A stretch of DNA of 64,000 nt from Mycolicibacterium moriokaense (GCF_003347205.1 NZ_QQBJ01000004.1:62001-126000); one strand, 5' to 3'; shown: positions 25,229 to 35,765, counted from the first letter of the stretch. Made by a program: numbers and translations. The notes: generated from the sequence alone by a model not told the origin.

Positions 25229-25720
25229 ATGCAAGGGGACCCCGACGTCCTGAAATTGCTCAACGAGCAGTTGACGAGCGAACTGACGGCCATCAATCAG
25301 TATTTCCTGCACGCGAAAATGCAGGAGAATTGGGGATTCACCGAGCTGGCCTCGCACACGCGCGCCGAATCTTTCGATGAAATGCGGCACGCCGAAGCCA
25401 TTACCGACCGCATACTCCTTCTCGACGGTTTACCGAATTACCAACGGCTTTTCTCACTGCGGGTGGGACAGACCGTGCGCGAGCAATTCGAGGCCGATTT
25501 GGCCATCGAGCACGAGGTGATGGACAGGCTCAAGCCCGGCATCATCATGTGTCGCGAGAAGCAGGATGCGACCACCGCGAACCTCTTCGAGCAGATCCTC
25601 GCCGACGAGGAGAACCACATCGACTACCTCGAGACGCAGCTCGAGCTGATGGGCAAGCTCGGCGAGGAGCTCTACCTTGCGCAGTGCGTTTCCCGGCCGC
25701 CGAGCAGTACCGCCGGCTAG
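25229..25720 (+). CDS. bfrA: Bacterioferritin
   Basis: 163 aa, the normal Bfr length. Ferroxidase ligands Glu18, Glu51, His54, Glu94, Glu127 and His130 positions are occupied and haem ligand Met52 is present in FDEMRHAEAITDR. Forms a 24-mer cage storing ferric iron, haem at subunit dimer interfaces. Matches Rv1876. In mycobacteria bfrA is induced in iron sufficiency through IdeR; the iron-box-like site upstream fits. ATG 25229 with AAGGAG at 25219-25224. Bfd, its partner for iron release, is on the other side of the box. Confidence 0.95.
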   Translation: MQGDPDVLKLLNEQLTSELTAINQYFLHAKMQENWGFTELASHTRAESFDEMRHAEAITDRILLLDGLPNYQRLFSLRVGQTVREQFEADLAIEHEVMDRLKPGIIMCREKQDATTANLFEQILADEENHIDYLETQLELMGKLGEELYLAQCVSRPPSSTAG

Positions 25721-25799
25721 CCACCGCATCGCGTTTCGGGGTCGTACTCACGTGCAATCCTGCGCCGGCGGAGAACCGTAACTTTTATAGCCTGTCTAA

Positions 25800-27899
<2,100 letters not shown>

Positions 27900-27925
27900 T
27901 CTAGCTGCGGTTAGTGGACCATTTC

Positions 27926-27939
27926 TAGAACGTGTTCCA
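27926..27939. promoter_or_regulatory. KstR-consensus operator
   Basis: TAGAACGTGTTCCA agrees with TNNAACNNGTTNNA at every fixed position. It is 31 bp upstream of the CMD-family gene and downstream of the MFS gene stop, so it is in a promoter position. KstR represses cholesterol-catabolism genes in mycobacteria. Confidence 0.65.
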
Positions 27940-27970
27940 CTTTTGTCGCGGTCGGCGTACCATTCCCGCC

Positions 27971-28453
27971 ATGAGCCGCATTGGGGATTTCGCCGACGAC
28001 GACGCCGCTGCCTGGGCGGTGAAATCGCCCGACATCGGCACGGGCATGGTCGCGTTCACCAACGCGGTGTACACGAAGAACCGATTGCCCATGCGCGTGC
28101 GTGAGTTGGCGCGGATGGTCATCGCGCTCGACAACGAATGCGTGGTCTGCCAGAACACCCGCGACTCGGAGGGCATCGCCGCCGGCGTCGACGAAGACCT
28201 CTACGACCACGCGGGCGAATGGCAGACGTGGCCCGGCTACAGCCCGCAGGAACAAATCGCTGCCGAGTTCGCGGCGCGCTTCGCCCGCGATCACACCGCG
28301 TTGCGCGACGACGAGGACTTCTGGGCGCGGGCGGGCGAGCACTTCAGCGACGAATTGATGGCCGACCTCGCCCTGTCGTGTGCCATGTGGCTGGGCATGG
28401 GGCGCATGTTGCGGACCCTCGACATCGGCCAAGCCTGCAAGATCACCCTGTGA
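27971..28453 (+). CDS. Carboxymuconolactone-decarboxylase-family (AhpD-like) protein
   Basis: 160 aa helical protein. ELARMVIALDNECVVCQNTRDSEG resembles the AhpD active-site pattern ExxCxxCxxxH, but the His is replaced by Arg or Asp at the expected spacing, so peroxidase relay activity may be absent. The rest (FAARFARDHTALRDDEDFW, ELMADLALSCAMWLGMGRML) follows the CMD fold. Placed behind a KstR-consensus site, which would tie it to steroid or lipid degradation. Not part of the M. tuberculosis Rv1877-Rv1878 interval as I recall, so probably inserted. Confidence 0.78.
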   Translation: MSRIGDFADDDAAAWAVKSPDIGTGMVAFTNAVYTKNRLPMRVRELARMVIALDNECVVCQNTRDSEGIAAGVDEDLYDHAGEWQTWPGYSPQEQIAAEFAARFARDHTALRDDEDFWARAGEHFSDELMADLALSCAMWLGMGRMLRTLDIGQACKITL

Positions 28454-28475
28454 TCGCCGTTGACCTGAGCGGACA

Positions 28476-29846
28476 ATGGCTACTGTGACCTCACAGGCAG
28501 CCAAACCCCTCGCCGCAGCAGCCATCGCCCAACTCGAGTCCGACGGCGTCGCCACGCTGATCGGCACCGTGGTCAACCCCGCCGGGCTCACCCACGCGAA
28601 GACGATCCCGCTACGGAAAATGGGCGCGTTCGCCGACCCGGGACTCGGCGCCAGTCCGGTCTGGCACGTCTTCACCATCGATCAGACCGGCATCGCGTTC
28701 AGCGGTAACCTGGGCGTGGTAGGGGACAAGCGCATCCGCATCGACCTCGGCGCGCTGCGCATCCTCGGGGACGGATTAGCCTGGGCGCCAGGTGCTTTCT
28801 ACGATCAGAATGGCGAACCCGATCCGTACTGCAGTCGCGGCGCGCTGTCACGTATCGAAGAGCGCCTCGCCGCCGCGGGCTTCGACGCGCTCGTCGGCCA
28901 CGAGATGGAGTTTCTGCTCGTCGGGCCCGATGGCTCGCGCCTGCCCGCACACCTGTGGGCGCAATACGGTCTGGCCGGCGTCCTGGAGTTCGAGGGGTTC
29001 GTTCGCGACGTCACCAATTCGGCGACCGGGTCGGGTGTGTCCATCGAGCAGTTCCACCCCGAATACGGCGTCAACCAGTTCGAGATATCGCTGACACCGC
29101 AGTCGCCGACGGTCGCCGCGGACCAGCTGATGCTGATGAAGATGATCGTCGGCCGGGTGGCCAGACAATACGGTCTGCGAGTCAGCCTGTCGCCGGTGCC
29201 GTTCGCCGGGAGCGTGGGTTCGGGTGCACACCAGCACTTTTCATTGTCCAGAGACGGTGAGCCGCTGTTCTCGAACGGCTCCGGCGCGGCCGGGATGACC
29301 CCGGAGGGGGAGTCGGCCGTGGCCGGCGTGGTGGCCGGCCTAGCCGAAGCGGAGGGTGTGTTGTGCGGTTCCATCCTGTCGGGGTTGCGAATGCAACCGG
29401 GCCACTGGTCGGGCGCCTACGTCTGCTGGGGCACCGAGAACCGTGAGGCCGCGGTGCGTTTCCTTTCCGGCGGGAGCCATAACCCGTTGGGCGCCAACGT
29501 CGAAGTCAAGGTGGTAGATCCGTCGGCGAACCCGTATTTCGCAACGGCCGCCGTCCTCGGCCTTGCGCTCGACGGCATCGAGCGCGAACTGACCCTGCCT
29601 GCGGAGACCGCGGTAGACCCGTCGTCGTTGACCGACGAACAGCGGACCGAGGCCGGCATCACGTTGTTGCCGACCAGCCAGGCCGAAGCGCTGCGCCTGC
29701 TGGAGGGTTCGGCGCTGATCCGCGGGATCCTGGGCGATCCCGCTGTCGACGCCATCGTGGCGGTACGCCGCTACGAGCACGAGACCTACGGCAACCTCGG
29801 CGAGGACGAGTTGGCCGAGAAGTTCCGGTTGGCCTGGAGCGTGTGA
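28476..29846 (+). CDS. glnA3: Glutamine-synthetase-family protein, GlnA3-like
   Basis: 456 aa. Gln-synthetase fold: EMEFLLV and EYGVNQFEISLTPQSPTVAADQLMLMK for metal/glutamate binding, GSGAHQHFSLS with the catalytic-loop His, SGAYVCWGTENREAAVRF for ATP/phosphate Arg and VEVKVVDPSANPYFA near the end. In actinobacteria GlnA2/3/4 types often act as gamma-glutamylpolyamine synthetases rather than true glutamine synthetases; the adenylylation Tyr region is not obvious. Resembles Rv1878. ATG 28476 lies 22 bp after the CMD gene stop, so cotranscription is likely. Confidence 0.85.
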   Translation: MATVTSQAAKPLAAAAIAQLESDGVATLIGTVVNPAGLTHAKTIPLRKMGAFADPGLGASPVWHVFTIDQTGIAFSGNLGVVGDKRIRIDLGALRILGDGLAWAPGAFYDQNGEPDPYCSRGALSRIEERLAAAGFDALVGHEMEFLLVGPDGSRLPAHLWAQYGLAGVLEFEGFVRDVTNSATGSGVSIEQFHPEYGVNQFEISLTPQSPTVAADQLMLMKMIVGRVARQYGLRVSLSPVPFAGSVGSGAHQHFSLSRDGEPLFSNGSGAAGMTPEGESAVAGVVAGLAEAEGVLCGSILSGLRMQPGHWSGAYVCWGTENREAAVRFLSGGSHNPLGANVEVKVVDPSANPYFATAAVLGLALDGIERELTLPAETAVDPSSLTDEQRTEAGITLLPTSQAEALRLLEGSALIRGILGDPAVDAIVAVRRYEHETYGNLGEDELAEKFRLAWSV

Positions 29847-29850
29847 ACCG

Positions 29851-30291
29851 TCAGACCAGGTCGCTGGCGTCGACCACCCAGGACGTGTCGACGGAATCCC
29901 AGCCTTGCAGGTAGGACTGCGGGGCTTTCGACATCAACGTGTTGAAGTCCGAGTAGTCCTTCCACAGGGTGATCTTGCCGTCCTCGACTCGATGCACCGA
30001 CACGAAGCACAGCCGGACCGTCTCTCCGGTGTCCCAGCCCCAGGTTTCGGAGTGTTCGTACATCACGTCGACGCCGTTGGTCAGCAGCATCCCTTTGTGG
30101 TTCTCGTACGAGGACAAAGACTCGAGGCCGATCTTGAGCCTGGTCACGATGTCTTCGGGTCCGCGGGCGGCGGCCGCAGGGATCGGCATGTCGACGTACA
30201 GGCAGTCCTCGGCCAGGTAGGTCTTCACCGCCTCCCAGTCGCGATCGGACAGCGCCTTCCACATCCCGAGCACGGTTTCCTCAACGGACAC
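29851..30291 (-). CDS. Limonene-1,2-epoxide-hydrolase/SnoaL-fold protein
   Basis: 146 aa, NTF2-like cone fold. Features SDRDWEAVKTYLAEDCLYVDMPIPAAAARGPEDIVTRL, then FVSVHRVEDGKITLWKDYSDF, matching the Asp-Arg-Asp arrangement of LEH-type epoxide hydrolases (EphG-like). A polyketide-cyclase-like or non-catalytic role is possible. Convergent with the GlnA3-like gene, 4 bp between stops; ATG 30291. Confidence 0.75.
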   Translation of the reverse strand: MSVEETVLGMWKALSDRDWEAVKTYLAEDCLYVDMPIPAAAARGPEDIVTRLKIGLESLSSYENHKGMLLTNGVDVMYEHSETWGWDTGETVRLCFVSVHRVEDGKITLWKDYSDFNTLMSKAPQSYLQGWDSVDTSWVVDASDLV

Positions 30292-30426
30292 TTGCGAACT
30301 CCGTAGCCTCGGGCGCCGCGGCGGGCCACCCCTGATCGGCGATGATCGGGTCGTGGGTCACATCGCCATCGAACAGACCTCGAGGCGGGAAGTCAACAGA
30401 TCTCAAATATTGTCTACCCGCACGGC

Positions 30427-31350
30427 TCACGCCCAGCCGTCGGGTTGCCGACCATCGATATCGGTGAATCCGTAGGCGCGCGCCAGGTCGGCAGAGGTCA
30501 CCGACTGCTGGTTCCACCGCGCGCGGTCGTCATCGGCGGCGATCGCGGCGATGCCCCGTCCGACGAACCTCGGCGATTCCGAGGCGGCGAAACCCGCTGG
30601 CGCGGTCGGTAGCCCGTCGGCGCGCCCGGTCTCGAGGGCGGAGCGCCAGTTGTGCTCGGTGACGCCCCAGTTGTCCAGCATCATCTCCGAGCGCAGCCAT
30701 CCGGGTGTCACGGCCACCGCCGTCGCCCCGTACGGCCGCAACTCGTGGCCGTGCCCGAACGCGAGACGGTTCACGGCGCTCTTGGCGAGGTCGTAGAACA
30801 CCGACAGCCGAAAGTTCTCCTCGTTGAATCGGCGGGTGCCGTCGGTGACCTCGACCAGCAGCCCGCCGGGTCGCTCGATCAGCAGCGGGTGCAGGCAATG
30901 TGACGTGATCACGTGTGTGTCGATGCCCAGCCGGAGAATGCGCAACCCATCGTCCAGATCGTGTTCCCAGATCGGCCTGTTCCACGTCGGCGGCGGGCCC
31001 TTGAGCACCTCTGCGCCCCAGACGTCGTTGACGAGGATGTCGATGCCGCCGTAGTCGGTGCGGATGCGGTGTGCCAGCGCGCGCACCTCACCCGGCTCCA
31101 GGTGATCGACCTGTACCGCGACGCCCTCTCCGCCCAGCTTGTCGACCAGCGCGGCGGTCTCCTCGATGGTTTCGGGTCGGTCGTAGTCCGACTTCTTGGT
31201 CGGGGACACCGAACTACTGCGGCCCGTGCACACCACGGTCGCGCCCGCCTCTCCGAGTGCCGCCGCGATGCCGCGGCCCGCCCCGCGCGTAGCGCCGGCG
31301 ACCACGGCCACCCTGCCGCGTAGGGCTTGGCCGTCCGGTGTCCAGTCCAT
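30427..31350 (-). CDS. Short-chain dehydrogenase/reductase
   Basis: 307 aa. Classical SDR motifs: GATRGAGRGIAAALGEAG (cofactor loop TGxxxGxG-like), NDVWGAE at the NNAG position (diverged), VFYDLAKSAVNRLAFG for the catalytic YxxxK, and VTPGWLRSEMML. The cofactor loop with CTGRSS suggests NADP preference. Substrate unknown. ATG 31350 (MDWTPDGQAL). Alone in its direction, divergent from the dienelactone hydrolase gene with 67 bp between. Confidence 0.87.
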   Translation of the reverse strand: MDWTPDGQALRGRVAVVAGATRGAGRGIAAALGEAGATVVCTGRSSSVSPTKKSDYDRPETIEETAALVDKLGGEGVAVQVDHLEPGEVRALAHRIRTDYGGIDILVNDVWGAEVLKGPPPTWNRPIWEHDLDDGLRILRLGIDTHVITSHCLHPLLIERPGGLLVEVTDGTRRFNEENFRLSVFYDLAKSAVNRLAFGHGHELRPYGATAVAVTPGWLRSEMMLDNWGVTEHNWRSALETGRADGLPTAPAGFAASESPRFVGRGIAAIAADDDRARWNQQSVTSADLARAYGFTDIDGRQPDGWA

Positions 31351-31417
31351 CGTCTCTACTTTGCCCGAGGGCGACGGTCGCTACCCGCGGCGGGCATGCA
31401 GGCGCATACTCGCGAAG

Positions 31418-32347
31418 GTGACTCCTCTACAGCGCTACATCGCCGAAGAAATCGCCACCGACCACGTCGACGGCCTGTTGTCCAGACGCGAGGCGCTGCG
31501 CAGGCTCGGGCTCCTCGGGTTGGGCACGGCCGCGGCGACGGCGCTCATCGCGGCGTGCGGCGAGAACAAGAAGCCGACGGCGAACACGTCCGCCACTTCC
31601 ACGGGCCCGGCGACTTCGAGCGCTTCAGCGACCGCAGCCGCTTCGCCGCCGGGCGCCGACCGAACGCTGCCCACCGCACCCGTCACCTGGCAAGGACCTG
31701 CGGGCGAGCTTCAAGCGGCGTGGGCCGAAGCACCGGACGCTCGCGGCGGCCTGCTCGTGATCCACGAGAACAAGGGTCTCAACGACTGGGTCCGTTCGGT
31801 CGCCGGCCGGTTCGCCGGAATCGGGTACTCGGCCCTCGCCATCGACCTGCTCTCGGCACAAGGCGGCACGTCCGTTTACGCCGACCCTGCCGAGGCCACG
31901 GCGGCACTGGGCAACATCCCCGACGAGAAGCTGATCGCGGATCTCAAGTCGGGGGTCGGCGAACTGCAGCGGCGCGTCGGGGACCGCAAGATCGCAGTGG
32001 TCGGCTTCTGCATGGGCGGCGGGCTGGTCTGGCGACTGCTGGCCGCGGGTACACCTGAGTTGGCCGCCGCCGTCCCGTTCTACGGACCCGCGCCCGACAA
32101 CCCTGACTTCGCGGGTTCCAAGGACGTTGCGGTACTTGGCTTTTACGGTGCGCTCGACGATCGGGTCACCAAGACCGAACCCGTCGTCGCCGCTGCGCTG
32201 CAAAAGGCTGGCATGGTGCACGAACTGATCACAGAACCCGATGCCAACCACGCATTCTTCAACGACACCGGCGACCGCTACAACGCGGCGGCCGCCGCCG
32301 ACGCGTGGCGCCGCGTGCAGGACTGGTTCGACCGTTACCTCGCCTGA
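31418..32347 (+). CDS. Tat-exported lipoprotein, dienelactone hydrolase family
   Basis: 309 aa. N-terminal SRREALRRLGLLGLGTAAATALIAACGE combines a twin-Arg motif with a lipobox (IAAC), then a Ser/Thr/Ala-rich linker of about 45 residues. The hydrolase domain has KIAVVGFCMGGGLVW with the nucleophilic Cys of DLH enzymes, an Asp (LDDRV) and His in EPDANHAFFND. Likely a membrane-anchored periplasmic alpha/beta hydrolase. GTG 31418 with GAAGG just before; longer in-frame extension looks unconserved. Confidence 0.87.
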   Translation: MTPLQRYIAEEIATDHVDGLLSRREALRRLGLLGLGTAAATALIAACGENKKPTANTSATSTGPATSSASATAAASPPGADRTLPTAPVTWQGPAGELQAAWAEAPDARGGLLVIHENKGLNDWVRSVAGRFAGIGYSALAIDLLSAQGGTSVYADPAEATAALGNIPDEKLIADLKSGVGELQRRVGDRKIAVVGFCMGGGLVWRLLAAGTPELAAAVPFYGPAPDNPDFAGSKDVAVLGFYGALDDRVTKTEPVVAAALQKAGMVHELITEPDANHAFFNDTGDRYNAAAAADAWRRVQDWFDRYLA

Positions 32348-32666
32348 GGTCACACCCGCCGAGATACAGCAAACACATCGGGTGAGTGCCGCCCGATGTT
32401 GATCGCGGACACGCCTGGATGACCGTCCTGGCGCACCGGCGCACGACGGGATCGTTGGCCTAGTTCAAGCCGCGCGGCAGTCGATTGCCAGCCAACACTG
32501 TTGTGAGTGAGCTTGATTCGATATTCCAGCGCCGTCTTGTCACCATCCAGCAATGTTCAGTTCACCGCAATTTGCGGTTCTCACCTGAGCGCTCCGATAC
32601 CGTCTTGCCGCAGTGGGGCATTCACATGAAGCAACACATCCAGCAAATCGACGAAGGGGATTTACA
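32348..32666. other. Intergenic region with terminator-like hairpin at its start
   Basis: 319 bp without a convincing gene. The first part holds the hairpin listed separately; the middle is AT-rich relative to the genome (TTGATTCGATATTCC), and a weaker repeat ACCGCAATTTGCGGT occurs at about 32565-32580. The distal part must contain the promoter for the secreted protein that starts at 32667. Confidence 0.6.
32375..32399 (+). terminator. Hairpin after the dienelactone hydrolase gene
   Basis: ACATCGGG and CCCGATGT (8-bp perfect arms) with a 9-nt loop, 28 bp after the stop codon and followed by TGTTGAT. No long T run, as is usual for mycobacterial terminators. Confidence 0.55.
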
Positions 32667-33056
32667 GTGGGACGACACGAACTGCGGCCGGAGCGGAGTG
32701 GACACCTGACAAAGGTGGCCGGTGCGGCCGGATTGGCCGCGGCGGCAGCCACTCTCGCCATGACCGTTGGCTCCGGCACGGCGGCGGCAAAGCCCGGCGA
32801 CAACCTCCGGAAGATCCTGCACGCGTCCACCAGCGACAGCGGTTCGTCGCCGACCACCAAGTCGGTCTCGACGACCAGCAGCAGTTCCATCTTCAACAAC
32901 GGTGGACTGCACATCGGCAAGGTCACGTCGCCGACCCCGGGCCTTGTGGTGAAGGCGCCGGACCCGGCGGGCAACAAGCCATGGGTGCAGATCACCGGCT
33001 TCCAACTGCCGATCTGGACGGTCGACAGCAAGGGCACCGCGCACGCTCCGTTCTGA
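32667..33056 (+). CDS. Small secreted protein
   Basis: 129 aa. Sec-type signal: GHLTKVAGAAGLAAAAATLAMTVGSGTAAAKPG, cleavage expected near TAAA-KPG. The mature part is Ser/Thr-rich (TSDSGSSPTTKSVSTTSSSS) and ends in a beta-like IGKVTSPTPGLVVKAPDPAG. No cysteine and no known domain recognised. GTG start 32667 follows GAAGGGGAT at a good distance. Convergent with the next secreted-protein gene across a strong hairpin. Confidence 0.72.
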   Translation: MGRHELRPERSGHLTKVAGAAGLAAAAATLAMTVGSGTAAAKPGDNLRKILHASTSDSGSSPTTKSVSTTSSSSIFNNGGLHIGKVTSPTPGLVVKAPDPAGNKPWVQITGFQLPIWTVDSKGTAHAPF

Positions 33057-33075
33057 GAATCACCCGAATCACCGG

Positions 33076-33108
33076 CACGGCCCCACGCGCTATGACGCTG
33101 GGGCCGTG
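33076..33108. terminator. Bidirectional terminator hairpin
   Basis: CACGGCCCCA and TGGGGCCGTG form a perfect 10-bp stem with a 13-nt loop, followed by TCCTTTT on the + strand. It lies exactly between two convergent genes (stops at 33056 and 33122). Confidence 0.75.
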
Positions 33109-33121
33109 TCCTTTTCCGCGC

Positions 33122-33709
33122 TCAGGTCTGCGCCCCTGCCGCCGCGCACGCCATCTGGGCGTCGTGCGCCTGAGTGTTGAGGTCGGTCGCGGTCGAGTTG
33201 AGAGTGTTACCCCCACCGCGGACACCCATCACCACGACGAGTTTCGCCGCGCTCAGCGACCACGCCCGCATCGGCGCCGAGATGTCGGGCGGCACGCCCG
33301 GAATCCCCGACGCGGAGAGCGCCGTTCCGGCGGCCTGCCGCAGCGCGGTTCTACCTGCCAGGTTGGCATTGCCGACGGTCGGGTCGGCGTAGTCCACGTA
33401 GTTGCCGTCACCGGCGCTGAAATCCGCGAAGTCCTCATAGTTGATCGCGGCGTAGTTGACCGCGAGGTTGAACGCGTGGCAGGCATCCGACACGGGATCG
33501 CCGGTCGACTGCGGGGCGACGGCCGGCGGGGCGGCGGCGGGATCGGTGTCCGCCATCGGGAGCGGAGGCGCTTCCGGTCCGGCCGGTAGCGGCTGAGGTT
33601 GATCCGCGTTGGCGGGGTCGGCCGATGCGTCGGGGGCGAAGGCCAGTCCGACACCGACGGCGACCAACGCGCCGGCCACCACGGGCCCGTATCCGTGAAG
33701 CACCCTCAT
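33122..33709 (-). CDS. Secreted Pro/Ala-rich protein
   Basis: 195 aa. Signal peptide MRVLHGYGPVVAGALVAVGVGLAFAPDASADP, then a Pro/Ala-rich stretch (QPQPLPAGPEAPPLP) and a conserved-looking helical region STGDPVSDACHAFNLAVNYAAINYEDFADF with two Cys overall (also MACAAAG), possibly a disulfide. Typical of short mycobacterial exported proteins of unknown function. ATG 33709 has AGGAAG upstream; a longer reading would precede the signal peptide with unconserved residues. Confidence 0.75.
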   Translation of the reverse strand: MRVLHGYGPVVAGALVAVGVGLAFAPDASADPANADQPQPLPAGPEAPPLPMADTDPAAAPPAVAPQSTGDPVSDACHAFNLAVNYAAINYEDFADFSAGDGNYVDYADPTVGNANLAGRTALRQAAGTALSASGIPGVPPDISAPMRAWSLSAAKLVVVMGVRGGGNTLNSTATDLNTQAHDAQMACAAAGAQT

Positions 33710-34059
33710 CGCTTCCTTCCTGATGGGCGGGCCACCGCAGCACCGAGCCCAAACTGTCAAATTCCTGAATGTTCACTGTGTGTTACAGTCACGCCGAGTT
33801 CGAAAGTAACTCTCGGACAGGGATATTCGGCTGATCGCGTGTCGCGCTCGTGAACGGCGGCCAAACAAATGGCGCACGATATTCATCCATTGCGCGTCCG
33901 GAGAACCCGTCAGCCTCCGGGGGAGAGCGAGCGCCCGGTGGATAGCAACCGGGCTCTCATTATTGGCGCCGCGTTCACCGTCTGGACACCCACCCCATCA
34001 AAGATTCCACGAGACAGACCCCCGTGGGGGACTATGGACGAGAGAGGCGCCACCACGAC
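33710..34059. other. Regulatory region upstream of the first MspA-like gene
   Basis: 350 bp without a gene. It holds an AT-richer segment near 33760-33850 (likely divergent promoters), a hairpin CCCGGT/ACCGGG at 33934-33953 followed by CTCTCATTATT, and at 34019-34030 the palindrome CCCCCGTGGGGG 30 bp upstream of the start. The last ~85 bp resemble the region ahead of the second MspA-like gene. Confidence 0.6.
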
Positions 34060-34758
34060 ATGTTGAATCGTTTTGCCACACTGGCTGTTTGCATGCTGGT
34101 TCCGCTGGGAACGGCGCCACAGGCATTCGCCGACGACCCGCCACCGGTGGTTCCCGCCGCCGATGCCGCACCGCCGGCCCCGGGCGGCCCGGAGCCTGCC
34201 GGGCCCGTTCCGTCCGCGCCTCCCGGCGTGCTCACCACTCCCGACGGCTACACCCTGACCGTGGGTGGGAACAACGAGTCGATGGAGCCGGTGGCCCCGC
34301 TGACCGGCGCTCCGACTTCGCGGGAGTACTTGGTGGACGGCACTTTCTACGGATCGGTGACCGGATCGGGCGGCCCCAAGCTGGCCGGTGGATCTCTGGA
34401 AGCCGGCTATCAGATCGGCTGCGGAATCGCTCAGGATGACATCGAAAGCATCGTCTCGGCGGGCATCACGCCGGGCATCGGAATTCCCATCACGAACGGG
34501 TCCATCTTCCCGATCACGATCAGCCCTTCGCTGTCCTACCAGATGAAGATCGACCTCAAGCCGGGCACGGTCAACATCGTCCCGATCGACAAGAAGAAGT
34601 TCAAGGGCAGCACGCCGAAGATCAACATCACCGGCCTGCGGGTCAAGTTCGATCAGTGCGCGGGTGCGTCCTTCATCCGGTCGTATGCGACCTTGACCAG
34701 CTCGACCGACGACACCGATGACGTGGTCACCTACATCGGTGTCACGAAGATGGTGTGA
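34060..34758 (+). CDS. MspA-family secreted/outer-membrane protein, copy 1
   Basis: 232 aa. Signal peptide MLNRFATLAVCMLVPLGTAPQAFA, then a 45-residue Pro/Ala/Gly linker absent from MspA, then an MspA-like domain: SREYLVDGTFYGSVTG, GGSLEAGYQIGCGI and GASFIRSYATLTSSTDDTDDVVTYIG match REWF.., LELGYQIG and RPFARLIASTGDSVTTYG of MspA. Two Cys (GYQIGCGI and FDQCAGAS) are unlike MspA porin and may form a disulfide. A porin role is possible but the length and linker suggest a variant. Tandem with copy 2; ATG 34060 in both is MLNRFAT. Confidence 0.83.
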   Translation: MLNRFATLAVCMLVPLGTAPQAFADDPPPVVPAADAAPPAPGGPEPAGPVPSAPPGVLTTPDGYTLTVGGNNESMEPVAPLTGAPTSREYLVDGTFYGSVTGSGGPKLAGGSLEAGYQIGCGIAQDDIESIVSAGITPGIGIPITNGSIFPITISPSLSYQMKIDLKPGTVNIVPIDKKKFKGSTPKINITGLRVKFDQCAGASFIRSYATLTSSTDDTDDVVTYIGVTKMV

Positions 34759-34813
34759 CGGAAGAGATTTCGGCTCCTGTTCCAAGCAGCCGGGTCCAGA
34801 CCCGGTCACCTCG

Positions 34814-34842
34814 CATGCCCCTCGCCGTCGGCGGGGGGCATG
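34814..34842 (+). terminator. Hairpin between the MspA-like paralogues
   Basis: CATGCCCC and GGGGCATG enclose an inner stem CGCC/GGCG, a long GC-rich hairpin 55 bp after the stop of copy 1. The rest of the 326-bp gap carries the promoter and leader of copy 2 and no gene. Confidence 0.6.
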
Positions 34843-35044
34843 TGCGTGTGCGGTGCTGGCCAGGCACTGATCCCGAGCCCGATCCTGAAATCGTCGCCGT
34901 CAACCCTGAGAGATCGCTGTAAACCGTTGCGCATGCGCATCTTTCACAGCACGGAGGGCGCTCAGTGGTCGGGAATCCGGCGCTATCCGTTGTCGCTGTG
35001 TTCACCGCTCGGACATCCGGTCGATCGAAGATTCCAGCGAACAG

Positions 35045-35084
35045 TTCCCGTGGGGAATTCGGACGAGAGAGGCGCCATCACAAC
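35045..35084 (+). promoter_or_regulatory. Leader element shared by the two MspA-like genes
   Basis: A palindrome TTCCCGTGGGGAA (35045-35057) followed by GGACGAGAGAGGCGCCA and the start codon. Copy 1 has CCCCCGTGGGGG at 34019-34030, then nearly the same leader at the same distance. Similarity also extends upstream through TTCACCG and GATTCCA. The GAGAG block acts as ribosome-binding region; the palindrome may bind a regulator. Confidence 0.55.
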
Positions 35085-35765
35085 ATGTTGAATCGTTTTG
35101 CGACGCTGGCCGCTGTTTGCGCGCTGGTCCCGCTGGGGACGGCCCCACTCGCTCTGGCGGACGATCCGCCGCCGCCGGCCGTACCGGTCGGCGATGTCGC
35201 ACCTCCGCCGGACACCGGTGTGGTGGCGTCGGGTCCCCCCGGAATCGCCCATGCGTCGGACGGGCGCACGCTGACGGTCGTGGCCACCAACGAGACCCAG
35301 CTGCCGGTGGCGCCACTGACGACGTCGCTGGCGGCTCGTGACTGGCTGGTGGGCGCCACCTTCACCGGGTCCGGGATGGGCTCGGCGAAGGGCGGAACGA
35401 TGGAGGTCGGCTATCAGATCGGCTGCGGAATCGAGATGGACAAGGTCAAGCTGATCGGCAGCATCGGCATCGGATCCAACGCGGCATCGCTGAGCGGCAC
35501 GGGCGGCATCGGCCTTCCCACCACGCTCAGCATCCCGATCCAGGGCCAGATCGAGGTCGACCCACGGCCGGGCACCGTCACCAACGTCGCGGTGGACAAG
35601 AAGGAATACAAGGGCAACTCGACGCGGGTCACGGTCAAGGACATCCACATCAAGGTCGACAACTGCGTCGGGGCGTCCTCGCTGCGGTCGTATGCGATCC
35701 TGACCAGTTCCAACGGTGACACCGACGATGTGGTCGCCTATTACGGCATCACGAAGGTGTTCTGA
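35085..35765 (+). CDS. MspA-family secreted/outer-membrane protein, copy 2
   Basis: 226 aa, paralogue of copy 1. Signal MLNRFATLAAVCALVPLGTAPLALA, Pro-rich linker of about 40 residues, then ARDWLVGATFTGSGMG, GGTMEVGYQIGCGIEMDKVKLIG and GASSLRSYAILTSSNGDTDDVVAYYG. The same two Cys positions are kept (GYQIGCGI and VDNCVGAS). Divergence in the central barrel region is much greater than in the leader and the C-terminus. Followed after 6 bp by a Pro-rich secreted protein gene, likely cotranscribed. Confidence 0.83.
   Translation: MLNRFATLAAVCALVPLGTAPLALADDPPPPAVPVGDVAPPPDTGVVASGPPGIAHASDGRTLTVVATNETQLPVAPLTTSLAARDWLVGATFTGSGMGSAKGGTMEVGYQIGCGIEMDKVKLIGSIGIGSNAASLSGTGGIGLPTTLSIPIQGQIEVDPRPGTVTNVAVDKKEYKGNSTRVTVKDIHIKVDNCVGASSLRSYAILTSSNGDTDDVVAYYGITKVF

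Noticed and set aside
32485-32709. Open frame ahead of the secreted protein at 32667
   Set aside because: It overlaps a better-supported gene in another frame and has no signal or motif.
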